In this document: one piece after another, positions 50,935-59,663 of the stretch
Position numbering within the stretch: the stretch's first letter is position 1
How the letters are laid out: each line of letters starts with the position of its first letter
NCBI GenBank assembly: GCA_963693035.2
Contig: CAXMMQ010000003.1
Span: 186,001 to 250,000, forward strand
Length of the DNA stretch: 64,000 nt
Source: Lichenicoccus sp963693035
Lineage (GTDB): Bacteria; Pseudomonadota; Alphaproteobacteria; Acetobacterales; Acetobacteraceae
Direction of reading: 5' to 3'
Made by a program: the position numbers and the translations under genes
The notes under the pieces: generated by a model
What the model was told of the DNA's origin: nothing
Seen by the model: the letters and a program-made list of their open reading frames with translations, nothing else
Databases searched by the model: none

Positions 50935-52803
50935 TTGCACAGACGCACCTTCATTGCCGCCCTCCCAGCAGCCGCGGTCCCGATCGCCGCCGTCGCGCAG
51001 CCCGGCGCCGCAGCCGAGGGACCGAGCCCGGAGGGCGCCCGCAAGCTGCCTCGGGACGCTGCCCCCGGTGCCCTGCCGAAGTTCCAGCCGGCGGGCGCCG
51101 AGCGCTACGACCGTCCGGACGTGCATGCCGGCGACCGGCCATCCGGGGCCAGCTTCGCCTCGCGCTCGGCGGCGATGGGCCTCAACGGCGCCGCCGGCAC
51201 CGCGCATCCGCTGGCCACCCAGGCGGCGATCGGCATCCTGCGCAGGGGCGGCTCGTCGGTGGATGCGGCGATCGCCGCCAACGCCTGCCTCGGCTTCCTG
51301 GAGCCGACCAGCGCCGGGCTCGGCGGCGACTGCTACGCGATGATCTGGGACCCGAAACTGCAGCGGGTGGTCTCGCTCGCCGGCTCTGGCGCCTCGCCGC
51401 GCGCCCTCAGCCTGGAGACCGTGCGGGCGCGGGCCAGGAACGGCGTCATCCCCAAGCTGGGCGCGATCAGCGTCTCGGTGCCGGGCGCGCTCGATGCCTG
51501 GTGGACGCTGCACCGGCGCTACGGCCGCCTGCCCTGGCGCACGCTGTTCGAGCCGGCGATCGAGCTGTGCGAGCGGGGCGCACCGGTGCCGCAGATCATC
51601 GGCTACTACATCAAGCGCAACCTGAAGGCGTTCCTGCGCCCCGGCAGTTCCGTGGAGGAAACGGCGAACGCGATGCACACGTATGCGCCCGGCGGCCACA
51701 TGCCGAACGAGGGCGACGTCCGGCGCAATGCCGATCTCGCGCGCACCTACCGGCTGATCGCAGACGGTGGCCGCGACGCGTTCTATGATGGTCCGATCGC
51801 GCAGACCATCGAGGCCTATTTCCGGCGCATCGGCGGCTGGATGACGCGCGACGACCTGAAGCGCCACCATTCGGAGTGGCTCGATCCGCTGGTCACCTCC
51901 TATCGCGGCGCCGAGATCTACGGCATGGCGGCCAATACCCAGGGGCTGGCGACGCTGCAGATGCTGAACATGCTGGAGACTTTCGACCTACGCGCGGCTG
52001 GTTTCCAGTCGCCGCTCTCGATCCACCTGCAGGCGGAAGCCAAGCGCCTCGCCTACGAGGACCGCGCGCGCTACTACGCCGACCCGCATTTCGCGAGGAT
52101 CCCCGTCGAGTGGCTGAACTCCAAGGAGTACGCGGCACAGCGCGCGGAGCTGATCCGTCCGGACCGCATCCTGACGCCGGAGCATCCCGGCGAGGCGCCG
52201 AGCCATGGCGACACCACCTATCTCAGCGTCGCCGATCCGGACGGCATGATGGTATCGATGATCCAGTCGAATTTCCGCGGCATGGGCTCGGGACTGGTGC
52301 CGGACGGGCTCGGCTTCATGTTCCAGGATCGCGGCGAGCTGTTCTCGCTGCAGGACGGCCATCCCAACCTGTACGCGCCGGGCAAGCGGCCATTCCAGAC
52401 CATCATTCCGGGTTTCGCCACACGCGCAGGACGTCCCTGGATGGCGTTCGGCGTGATGGGTGGCGACATGCAGCCGATGGGACAGACGCAGATCGTGCTC
52501 AACCGGATCGATTACGGCCTCGATCTCCAGGCCGCCGGCGATGCGCCGCGCTGGCATCACGAAGGTTCGTCGCAGAGCATGGGCGAGGATATCGCCGGCC
52601 TCGGACCCGAAGGGCTGCTGCGGCTGGAAGCGGGCGTGCCGGTGGCGACACGCGCGGCGCTCGCGGAACTGGGCTGGAAGATCGGCGCCTCCGACGGCGG
52701 TTTCGGCCGCTACGAATGCATCGAGAACCGGATGGCTGGCGGCGACCGGGTCTATGCGGCGGCCTCGGAGATGCGCGCGGACGGAGTTGCCCTGGCATAC
52801 TGA
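50935..52803 (+). CDS. ggt: Gamma-glutamyltransferase
   Basis: This Ntn-hydrolase cleaves gamma-glutamyl bonds of glutathione and related peptides, usually in the periplasm. TTG at 50935 gives 622 residues with a signal (LHRRTFIAALPAAAVPIAAVA); an earlier TTG at 50878 is possible. Motifs are AAGTAHPLATQAAIGILRRGG, PTSAGLGGDCYAMIW, and the autoprocessing threonine at about 427 in SHGDTTYLSVADPDG, followed by the small subunit with FAFGVMGGDMQP-like sequence. Divergent from ppk, 222 bases apart, with no evident promoter boxes. Confidence 0.93.
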   Translation: MHRRTFIAALPAAAVPIAAVAQPGAAAEGPSPEGARKLPRDAAPGALPKFQPAGAERYDRPDVHAGDRPSGASFASRSAAMGLNGAAGTAHPLATQAAIGILRRGGSSVDAAIAANACLGFLEPTSAGLGGDCYAMIWDPKLQRVVSLAGSGASPRALSLETVRARARNGVIPKLGAISVSVPGALDAWWTLHRRYGRLPWRTLFEPAIELCERGAPVPQIIGYYIKRNLKAFLRPGSSVEETANAMHTYAPGGHMPNEGDVRRNADLARTYRLIADGGRDAFYDGPIAQTIEAYFRRIGGWMTRDDLKRHHSEWLDPLVTSYRGAEIYGMAANTQGLATLQMLNMLETFDLRAAGFQSPLSIHLQAEAKRLAYEDRARYYADPHFARIPVEWLNSKEYAAQRAELIRPDRILTPEHPGEAPSHGDTTYLSVADPDGMMVSMIQSNFRGMGSGLVPDGLGFMFQDRGELFSLQDGHPNLYAPGKRPFQTIIPGFATRAGRPWMAFGVMGGDMQPMGQTQIVLNRIDYGLDLQAAGDAPRWHHEGSSQSMGEDIAGLGPEGLLRLEAGVPVATRAALAELGWKIGASDGGFGRYECIENRMAGGDRVYAAASEMRADGVALAY

Positions 52804-52821
52804 CGCCATGACCGTCCCGAC

Positions 52822-52849
52822 TTGACAACGCTTTGCCCGGGTCTAGCGT
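52822..52849 (+). promoter_or_regulatory. Candidate sigma-70 promoter for the sugar ABC operon
   Basis: TTGACA at 52822-52827 is followed after 16 bases by TAGCGT at 52844-52849. The -35 box is perfect and the -10 box weak. It lies 54 bases upstream of the TTG start of the ATPase gene and downstream of the ggt stop. Confidence 0.4.
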
Positions 52850-52902
52850 CGAGACCATAAAGAGCATGCCGCCTCGAAGCGGTCGACCGGCCGGGGAACG
52901 CG

Positions 52903-54444
52903 TTGGACAAGACCCTCCTGCTGGAGCTCGTCGGCATCGAGAAGCGCTTCGGCGGCGTGCACGCCCTGCGCGGGGTGGATCTGGACCTCAATGCCGGCGA
53001 GGTGCATGTCCTGCTCGGCGAGAACGGCGCGGGCAAGAGCACGCTGATGAGCGTGCTGTCCGGGGTGATCACGCCGGATTCCGGCACCCTCCGGCTCGAC
53101 GGCCACCCGCTGCGGCTGCAGAGCCCGCGCGACGCGCAGGAGGCGGGCATCGTGATGATCCCGCAGGAGCTCGACTTGGTGCCGGGACTCGACATCGCCG
53201 CCAACCTGTTCCTCGGCCACGAACGGCGCAGCGCGCTGCGGACCCTCGATGGCCCCCGCATGCGGCGCGAGGCCGACGGGCTGCTGGCGCGCGCCGGCGT
53301 GCGGCTGCAGGCGACGCGGCTGGTCTCGTCGCTGCGCATGGGAGAACGCCAACTGGTGGCGATCGCGAAGGCGCTGGCCGCCGAGGCGCGCATCCTGATC
53401 CTCGACGAGCCGACCGCCGCGCTGTCGGCAGCCGAGGCCGAGCACCTGTTCGGCGTGGTGCGCGAACTGCGCGCGCGCGGGGTCGGCATCATCTACATCT
53501 CGCACCGGCTGGAAGAGGTCGGGCGCATCGGCGACCGGGTGACGGTGATGCGCGATGGCCGTGTCGCCGGGCAGGCCGCACCGGATGCCCCTCAGGCCGA
53601 GCTGGTGCGCCTGCTGGTCGGGCGCGACTTCAGCGCGCTGTTCCCCGGGCACGGTGGCGCCGCGGGCGAGATGCTGCTGTCGCTGTCGCATGCGCGCTTC
53701 ATCCCCGCCGTGCCGCGCGCCGGCTGGCAGGCGCCGCGCGACGTCTCGCTCAGCGTCCGCGCCGGCGAGATCGTCGGGCTGTCCGGCCTGATGGGCGCGG
53801 GCCGCACCGAGCTGCTCTCGGCGCTGTTCGGCTTCGAGGCAGCCGGGCGGTGGGAAGGCGACATCGAGGTGGGAGGCCGCCCGTTCCGTCCCGGCACGGT
53901 GGACGCCGCGCGCCAGGCGGGCCTCGCCTACGTCACCGACGACCGTCGCGGCAGCGGCTTCGTGGCCGGCCATACCGTCGCCCGCAACATCGTGATGTCG
54001 ACGCTGCGACGTATGACGCCGCACGGGCTGGTGGCGACCGCCGCCGAACGTCGTCAGGTGGCTGCGGCGCTCGAGCGCTCGGATGTGCGCCCGCGCCGGC
54101 CGGAAGCCAAGGTGATCAACCTCTCGGGGGGCAACCAGCAGAAGGTGGTGTTCGCCAAGGAGCTGCTCAGCGCGCCGCGCCTGCTGCTGCTCGACGAGCC
54201 GACGCGCGGCGTCGACGTCGGCGCCAAGGCCGAGATCTACCGGCAGTTGCGCGTGCTCGCGGCACAGGGGCTCGGGGTGCTGGTGGCGTCGTCGGAGCTG
54301 CCGGAGCTGATCGGGCTGTGCGACCGCATCGTGGTCATGCAGGACGGCGTGACCGTCGCCGCATTCGCAGCCGGCGTCGACGAGGAGACCCTGCGCCGGC
54401 ACAGCATCGGCGACGCGACCGCAACGACGAGGGGAGCCGCATGA
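52903..54444 (+). CDS. Sugar ABC transporter ATP-binding protein (RbsA/MglA type)
   Basis: A double ABC ATPase of 513 residues starting at TTG 52903. Domain 1 has Walker A GENGAGKST, signature SLRMGERQLVAIAKAL and Walker B ILILDEPTAAL. Domain 2 has the degenerate loop SGLMGAGRTEL typical of the family, signature LSGGNQQKVVFAKEL and Walker B LLLLDEPTRG. It powers uptake of a pentose or hexose through the permease encoded next. Coupled to the permease by ATGA. Confidence 0.95.
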   Translation: MDKTLLLELVGIEKRFGGVHALRGVDLDLNAGEVHVLLGENGAGKSTLMSVLSGVITPDSGTLRLDGHPLRLQSPRDAQEAGIVMIPQELDLVPGLDIAANLFLGHERRSALRTLDGPRMRREADGLLARAGVRLQATRLVSSLRMGERQLVAIAKALAAEARILILDEPTAALSAAEAEHLFGVVRELRARGVGIIYISHRLEEVGRIGDRVTVMRDGRVAGQAAPDAPQAELVRLLVGRDFSALFPGHGGAAGEMLLSLSHARFIPAVPRAGWQAPRDVSLSVRAGEIVGLSGLMGAGRTELLSALFGFEAAGRWEGDIEVGGRPFRPGTVDAARQAGLAYVTDDRRGSGFVAGHTVARNIVMSTLRRMTPHGLVATAAERRQVAAALERSDVRPRRPEAKVINLSGGNQQKVVFAKELLSAPRLLLLDEPTRGVDVGAKAEIYRQLRVLAAQGLGVLVASSELPELIGLCDRIVVMQDGVTVAAFAAGVDEETLRRHSIGDATATTRGAA

Positions 54445-55466
54445 GCACCGTCGCGCCACCGCCAGGCCGGCCAGGGCTGCGACCGCTCGCCCTCCTGGTG
54501 CGCTTCCAGAGCCTGCTCGGCCTGGTGCTGGTGCTGCTCGGCGGCGTGCTGTTCTCGCCGCACCGGCATGGCCGCATCCTGTTCCTGGCCGCCGACAACG
54601 TCGCCAACATCGTGCGCTCGATTTCCGAGACCGGCATCCTCGCCCTCGGCATGACCTTCGTGATCATCGCCGGCGGCATCGACCTGTCGGTGGGCGCGGT
54701 GCTCGGGCTGTCGAGCGTGCTGACCGCAGCACTGCTGGTCAATGACGGCTGGGGTCTCGCGGGCACGTTGCCGCTGGTGCTGCTGGTGGCGACACTGTTC
54801 GGCCTGCTGCAGGGCGTGCTCTCGACCCGGCTGCGCATCCAGGCCTTCATCGTGACGCTCGCCGGCCTGCAGGCGGCGCGCGGGCTGGCGCTGATCGCGT
54901 CGGACAACAATTTCATCAACATCACCTACGGCGACGGGCCGGGACGCGCGCCGCCCGGCTTCGCGCTGCTGGGCGAGCGGCTGTTCGGCGACACCTTTCC
55001 GGTCGCCACCCTGGTGTTCGTGATCCTCGCGATCCTGGCCGCGTTCCTGCTCAACCGCACGCGCTACGGACGCTACGTGTTCGCGGTCGGCGGCAACGAA
55101 CGCGCGGCCCGACTGTCCGGCATTCCGGTGCAGTGGATACGCATCTCGGTATACGGGCTGAGCGGCCTGTGCGCGGGCGTCGCCGGCATCGTGCATGCCG
55201 GACAATTCAGCTTCGGCAGCCCGAACGACGGCGCCGGCTACGAGCTGAACGCGATCGCCGCCGTGGTGATCGGCGGCACCGACCTGTTCGGCGGCGCGGG
55301 CAGCATGATCGGCACCATCGCCGGCGCCGTCATGCTCGGCGCGCTCGCCAACATCCTGCAGCTCAACGATGTCAGTGCCGCCATGCAGTTGCTGGCGACC
55401 GGCGCCATCATCGTGATCGCCGCCGGCCTGCAGACGGTGGTCGGACGCGACGCGAGCTCACGCTGA
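54441..55466 (+). CDS. Sugar ABC transporter permease (RbsC type)
   Basis: The 341-residue protein has eight to ten membrane segments and the RbsC-family signatures GMTFVIIAGGIDLSVGAVLGLS, FIVTLAGLQAARGLALI, YGRYVFAVGGNERAARLSGI and VVIGGTDLFGGAGSMIGTIAGA. It forms the membrane channel with the adjacent ATPase and takes substrate from the binding protein encoded 25 bases downstream. Confidence 0.95.
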   Translation: MSTVAPPPGRPGLRPLALLVRFQSLLGLVLVLLGGVLFSPHRHGRILFLAADNVANIVRSISETGILALGMTFVIIAGGIDLSVGAVLGLSSVLTAALLVNDGWGLAGTLPLVLLVATLFGLLQGVLSTRLRIQAFIVTLAGLQAARGLALIASDNNFINITYGDGPGRAPPGFALLGERLFGDTFPVATLVFVILAILAAFLLNRTRYGRYVFAVGGNERAARLSGIPVQWIRISVYGLSGLCAGVAGIVHAGQFSFGSPNDGAGYELNAIAAVVIGGTDLFGGAGSMIGTIAGAVMLGALANILQLNDVSAAMQLLATGAIIVIAAGLQTVVGRDASSR

Positions 55467-55491
55467 ACAAAAGAAACAGGGGAAAACGACC

Positions 55492-56463
55492 ATGCGCCCA
55501 GTAACCACGTGCCTCGTACCGGTCCTGATCGCGGCAACGCTTGCGGCAACACCTGCGGTTGCGAAACCGCTTTCGAAATCCTGCGGGCCCAACGACCATT
55601 ACGTGATCGGCTTCTCGCAGGCGAACTTCAAGGAGCCGTACCGGGCGCAGGTCAATCACGAGCTCGAGCGGCTGGTGAAGAACTACCCGCAATTCAAGAT
55701 CGTGATTGCCGACGGGCAGGCCAGCGACAATACCCAGGTGTCGCAGGTCGAGAACTTCCTGACCCAGCAGGTCGACATCCTGTTCGTCTCCGCCTTCGAG
55801 GCGGCGCCGCTGACGCCCGCGGTCAGCCGCGTCCATGCAGCCGGCATCCCGGTGATCGAGCTCGACCGCAAGACGCTCGGCCACGACTACACGAGCTTCG
55901 TGACCGGAGACAACCGCGCGATCGCGAAACAGGCGGGTGAATATGCCGCAACGAAACTCGCACCCGAAGGCGGCGAAGTCGCGATCCTGGAAGGCCTGCC
56001 GAGCTCGTCGCCGGCAATCGAGCGCCTGGAGGGCTTCAAGGCCGGCATTGCCGGCAATCCGAAGCTGAAACTGGTCGCGGTGCAGCCGGTCGACTGGATG
56101 CAAGACAAGGCGGTGACGGTATTCGGCGCCATGCTGCAGGCGCATCCCGACATCAAGGTGGTCTATGCCAGCAACGACCTCGCCGCCGCCGGCGCCTATA
56201 TCGCGGCCAAGCAGGCCGGCAAGCAGGGGCAGGTCAAGATCATCGGCACCGACGGCCTGCCCGGGCCGTCCGGCGGCATCCGCGCCGTCGCCGACGGTGA
56301 GTGGGCGGCAACCATGGTGTACCCGACCGGCGCCGCGCAGGCACTGGATCTCGCCAAGAAGATCCTGATTGACTGCGCAACTTCGGTGCCCGCCCTGATC
56401 ACCGTGCCGACGCAACTGATCGATGCCGGCAACGCGAAGGAGATCTACGCGCGCGGCAGTTGA
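55492..56463 (+). CDS. Sugar ABC transporter substrate-binding protein
   Basis: A periplasmic binding protein of 323 residues with a signal peptide ending near ATPAVA. The periplasmic-binding fold of the ribose/galactose class is clear in VIGFSQANFKEPYRAQVNHEL, IADGQASDNTQVSQVENFL, DILFVSAFEAAPLTP, VIELDRKTLGHDYTSFVTGDN and GIPV-type hinges. It resembles YtfQ-like binders but the sugar cannot be told. GGGGAA precedes the ATG. Its stop overlaps the chrA start. Confidence 0.93.
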   Translation: MRPVTTCLVPVLIAATLAATPAVAKPLSKSCGPNDHYVIGFSQANFKEPYRAQVNHELERLVKNYPQFKIVIADGQASDNTQVSQVENFLTQQVDILFVSAFEAAPLTPAVSRVHAAGIPVIELDRKTLGHDYTSFVTGDNRAIAKQAGEYAATKLAPEGGEVAILEGLPSSSPAIERLEGFKAGIAGNPKLKLVAVQPVDWMQDKAVTVFGAMLQAHPDIKVVYASNDLAAAGAYIAAKQAGKQGQVKIIGTDGLPGPSGGIRAVADGEWAATMVYPTGAAQALDLAKKILIDCATSVPALITVPTQLIDAGNAKEIYARGS

Positions 56464-57665
56464 GGGCCGGCTCTCCGCTCGAGGTCCTGCTGGCGTTCCT
56501 GCGCCTGGGGTTGACCTCGTTCGGCGGTCCGGTCGCGCATCTCGGCTATTTCCGCGCCGAGCTGGTCGAGCGCCGAGGCTGGGTCAGCGAGCAGACCTAT
56601 GCCGAGATCGTCGGGCTCTGCCAGTTCCTGCCCGGTCCCGCCTCGAGCCAGGCCGGTTTCGCGCTCGGCCTGCTGCGGGCCGGTCCGCTCGGCGCACTTG
56701 CCGCCTGGGTCGGCTTCACCGTGCCCTCGGCGCTGCTGATGGTGCTGTGCGCCGGCCTGACCGGGGGACTGGCGGCCTCGCCGCACGGACTCGCGGTGCT
56801 GCACGGCCTGCGCCTGGCGGCGGTCGCGATCGTCGCGCAGGCGGTTCTTGGCATGGCCCGGTCGCTGTGCCCCGACCGGATCCGGGCGGCGATCGGTCTG
56901 GCTGCCATGATCGTTGTCGCCGCGCTCCCGACCGGCGCCATGCAGATGGTCGCAATCGCTCTCGGAGCGGCAGCCGGGCTGCTGTTGTGCCGGAACAGCC
57001 AGGAAGCCGCCGCGGTCCCGCTGGTGCAGCCGGTCCCGCCTCGGGCCGGAGCATGCTGCCTGGGGTTGTTCCTGGCGCTGCTGGCGTTGCCCTTGATGTT
57101 CGGAGGCGGTCATTCCTTCGCTCCGCCGCATGCGATCGCGCTCTTTGGCGCGTTCTACCGCACCGGCGCGCTGGTGTTTGGCGGCGGGCACGTCGTGCTG
57201 CCCCTGCTGCACGATGCCGTCGTGGCGCCGGGCTGGGTGCCGGAGGACCGGTTCCTCGCAGGCTACGGCCTCGTGCAGGCGATGCCCGGCCCCCTGTTCA
57301 CCTTTGCCGCCTACCTTGGGGCGGTCTCGCAGCCGCCATCAGGCGCCCTCGCCGGTGCAGCGATTGCGCTCGTTGCGCTCTTCCTGCCCGGGCTGCTGCT
57401 GCTCGCAGGGACGTTGCCGTTCTGGAGCTGGTTGCGCGGCTTGCCACCAGCACGCGCGGCACTCCGGGGTGCCAATGCCGCCGTGGTCGGGCTGCTCGGC
57501 ATGGCACTCTACGACCCGCTCTGGACCAGCACGATCCTGCGACCGGCCGACTTCATCACCGTGGCAGGCGGCTTCGTGCTGCTGACCCTGTGGCGCGTCC
57601 CACCGGTGGCGGTGGTGGCCTTGTCAGCCTGCATCGGCGCTGGCCTCGGCATTCGACTGGCCTGA
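56460..57665 (+). CDS. chrA: Chromate transporter ChrA family
   Basis: The TTG at 56460 overlaps the binding-protein stop (TTGA). The 401-residue long-chain CHR protein has two homologous halves: FLRLGLTSFGGPVAHLGYFR with CQFLPGPASSQAGFALG, then RTGALVFGGGHVVLPLLHDAVV with AMPGPLFTFAAYLGAV. Such proteins export chromate, although many members have unproven substrates. Its coupling to a sugar-uptake operon is unusual. Confidence 0.92.
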   Translation: MRAGSPLEVLLAFLRLGLTSFGGPVAHLGYFRAELVERRGWVSEQTYAEIVGLCQFLPGPASSQAGFALGLLRAGPLGALAAWVGFTVPSALLMVLCAGLTGGLAASPHGLAVLHGLRLAAVAIVAQAVLGMARSLCPDRIRAAIGLAAMIVVAALPTGAMQMVAIALGAAAGLLLCRNSQEAAAVPLVQPVPPRAGACCLGLFLALLALPLMFGGGHSFAPPHAIALFGAFYRTGALVFGGGHVVLPLLHDAVVAPGWVPEDRFLAGYGLVQAMPGPLFTFAAYLGAVSQPPSGALAGAAIALVALFLPGLLLLAGTLPFWSWLRGLPPARAALRGANAAVVGLLGMALYDPLWTSTILRPADFITVAGGFVLLTLWRVPPVAVVALSACIGAGLGIRLA

Positions 57666-58260
57666 ACGGATAGTTGTGCTTTTAAGTTGCGTCTTGACTG
57701 CAGCAACGTGCAGCCGAAACGGTCCGTTGTTCAGGTTGTAGGTCAGCAGCACGAGCACGAAGGACGCGATGGCGGCAAGTGCCAGGATGTTCCTGGGTGG
57801 AGCCGTCCTGAGCCATCCGCGCCGCGCGATCAGCACGCTCGCGAGATAGAACGAGTACATCGTGATGGCCTGGTTCCAGAGCCACCAGTTGGCGCCCTCG
57901 ACGATGAAGTTCCACCGCGCGTTCAGGGCGTAGCCGATCGGGCTTCAGGAACAGGCTGAGCAGCCCGAGCAGGAGATTCAAGACGAGGAGCGGAACGACC
58001 GCGATACCAGCCACGCATACAGGAAATTGCGTGGCCTGGAGCGGCTCCAGTGTTTCGCAATGCCGCCGGACAGAAAAATACAATGGCATGTGAAACGAGT
58101 AGATGAAGTTGTACTGCAGCGACGCGAAGGTGTTGCCTCGATACATGATCTGCTCGACGACATGCCCGTAATAGATCAGGAAGATGCCGTAGAACCGCGC
58201 GACCTCCAGGGCGACGATGCGGCTGCCAATTCGGCTTCGCGATGAATGGCCCTCTCCCTG
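57660..58260 (-). pseudogene. Acyltransferase 3 family membrane protein, truncated and frameshifted
   Basis: On the minus strand ARFYGIFLIYYGHVVEQIMYRGN and QYNFIYSFHMPLYF (near 58200-58060) match the start of acyltransferase 3 (OpgC/OafA-like) proteins. Other frames continue with LSGGIAKHWSRSRPRNFLYAWLV, LLVLNLLLGLLSLFLKP, and then MYSFYLASVLIARRGWLRTAPPRNILAL near 57860. At least three frame changes, and the missing C-terminal half, show that it is decayed. About 130 bases to the next gene show nothing else. Confidence 0.75.
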
Positions 58261-58389
58261 CCGCCACCAGACCCTGGCTCTCAGGGAACCGGACCATGAC
58301 CATGTATTCCACGCTATTCAAATCCGCCAGAAGCCCGCTATCGTCCGGGCGCTCGTCTGGACGGGGGCGCCAGGGGCGCAGAGCGGAGC

Positions 58390-58680
58390 ATGGCGTTGTA
58401 CGGACTGATCAGCCAGCTGATGACGAAGCCCGATGACCGGAACGAGCTCGTCGAGATCCTCGCTTCGGCCACGAGTGACATGCCCGGCTGTCTCAGCTAC
58501 GTGATCGCCCTCGACGCGACCCGCGACGGCACGATCTGGGTTACCGAGGTGTGGACCGACAGCGACAGCCATGCCGCGTCTCTGAGACTGCCGGAAGTCC
58601 AGGCCGCCATGACAAGAGGGCGTCCGCTGATCACGGGGATGGGGGCAAGGACCTCGACACATCCCGTTGCCGGCATCTAG
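58390..58680 (+). CDS. Antibiotic biosynthesis monooxygenase (ABM) domain protein
   Basis: The 96-residue protein MALYGLISQLMTKPDDRNEL has the dimeric ferredoxin-like ABM fold, with CLSYVIALDATRDGTIWVTEVWTD and a late hydrophobic strand. Relatives include YgiN-like quinol monooxygenases. The TAG stop is part of the CTAG end of the repeat element that follows. Confidence 0.82.
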   Translation: MALYGLISQLMTKPDDRNELVEILASATSDMPGCLSYVIALDATRDGTIWVTEVWTDSDSHAASLRLPEVQAAMTRGRPLITGMGARTSTHPVAGI

Positions 58681-58783
58681 AGCATGATCCGATCGATCAT
58701 GCTCCGCTTGTCGTTGCATAAAGCAGCTCTATCCGATCACTTGGCATCGCGCAGCGATTCCAGGTGATCGGATGCTGTTCTAG
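58677..58783 (+). repeat. MITE-like 107-bp element, copy 2
   Basis: It begins CTAGAGCATGATCCGATC at 58677. Read from the other end it begins CTAGAACAGCATCCGATC (58783 backwards), so the ends are 15/18 inverted repeats. The interior has AAAGCAGCTCTATCC and CACTTGGCATCG, shared with copy 1 at 16111-16216 on the other strand. It overlaps the stop of the ABM gene and ends 16 bases before the hydrolase start. The GAGCATGATC hairpin at one end resembles short intergenic repeats common in alphaproteobacteria. Confidence 0.75.
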
Positions 58784-58799
58784 GCCGGCGGGATCGTCG

Positions 58800-59660
58800 A
58801 TGCGCACTTTGGGCGCCATCCTGCTGCTCGCATCGATCCTGCTGCCGATCGTGTCGGTCGCTGAACCCGCGCCGGCGCGCTGGCAGACCCTGCCGCCGAC
58901 GCCGGCGCCGTTGCCGGCGAGCCAGGCGGGCATGGCGACGGTCGATGGCATACGAATCCACTACGCCATCGTGGGCACGGGTCCGCCGGTCATCCTGTTG
59001 CATGGCGGTCTCGCCAACGCGGACTACTGGGGAAACCAGGTGCGGGCACTGGCGCCGCACCACCGCGTCATCGTGATGGACAGCCGCGGGCACGGACGCA
59101 GCACGCGCGACGCGCGTCCGTTCGGCTACGACCTGATGACCGACGACGTGGTCGGGCTGATGGACGCTCTCTCGATCAGGCGCGCGGACATCGTGGGCTG
59201 GAGCGACGGCGCCATCATCGGTCTCGATCTCACCATGCGACATGCCGACCGGGTCGGCCGCGTGTTCGCCTTTGCCGCCAACGTGACGACCGACGGCGTC
59301 CGGGACGGCGTCGAGAAGAACCTGAACTTCGCTGCCTTCATCCGCCGCGCGGGCGGCGAGTATCGGCGTTATTCGGCAACATCCGGGCAGTACGACGCCT
59401 TCGTCGCCCAGATCAGCCGCATGTGGGCGGACCAGCCGAACTGGACCGACTCGCAGCTCGCGGCCATCCACACCCCGGTGCTGGTCGCGGACGGCGACCA
59501 TGACGAGGCGATCAGACGCGAGCACACCGAGCATATCGCCGCCGCCATTCCCGGCGCCGGGCTGCTGATCCTGCCGAACACCAGCCACTTCGCATTCCTG
59601 CAAGACCCCGCTTTGTTCGACGCGGCGCTGCTGGACTTCCTGGAGCCCCGCCGTTCATAG
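58800..59660 (+). CDS. Alpha/beta hydrolase, exported
   Basis: From the ATG at 58800 there are 286 residues with a signal peptide (MRTLGAILLLASILLPIVSVAEPA). The hydrolase core has VILLHGGLANADYWG, the nucleophile Ser in IVGWSDGAIIGLDL, LVADGDHDEAIRREH and the histidine in PNTSHFAFLQDP. Substrate unknown; periplasmic location expected. An in-frame GTG at 58764 lies inside the repeat element and is less likely. Confidence 0.9.
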   Translation: MRTLGAILLLASILLPIVSVAEPAPARWQTLPPTPAPLPASQAGMATVDGIRIHYAIVGTGPPVILLHGGLANADYWGNQVRALAPHHRVIVMDSRGHGRSTRDARPFGYDLMTDDVVGLMDALSIRRADIVGWSDGAIIGLDLTMRHADRVGRVFAFAANVTTDGVRDGVEKNLNFAAFIRRAGGEYRRYSATSGQYDAFVAQISRMWADQPNWTDSQLAAIHTPVLVADGDHDEAIRREHTEHIAAAIPGAGLLILPNTSHFAFLQDPALFDAALLDFLEPRRS

Positions 59661-59663
59661 AGA

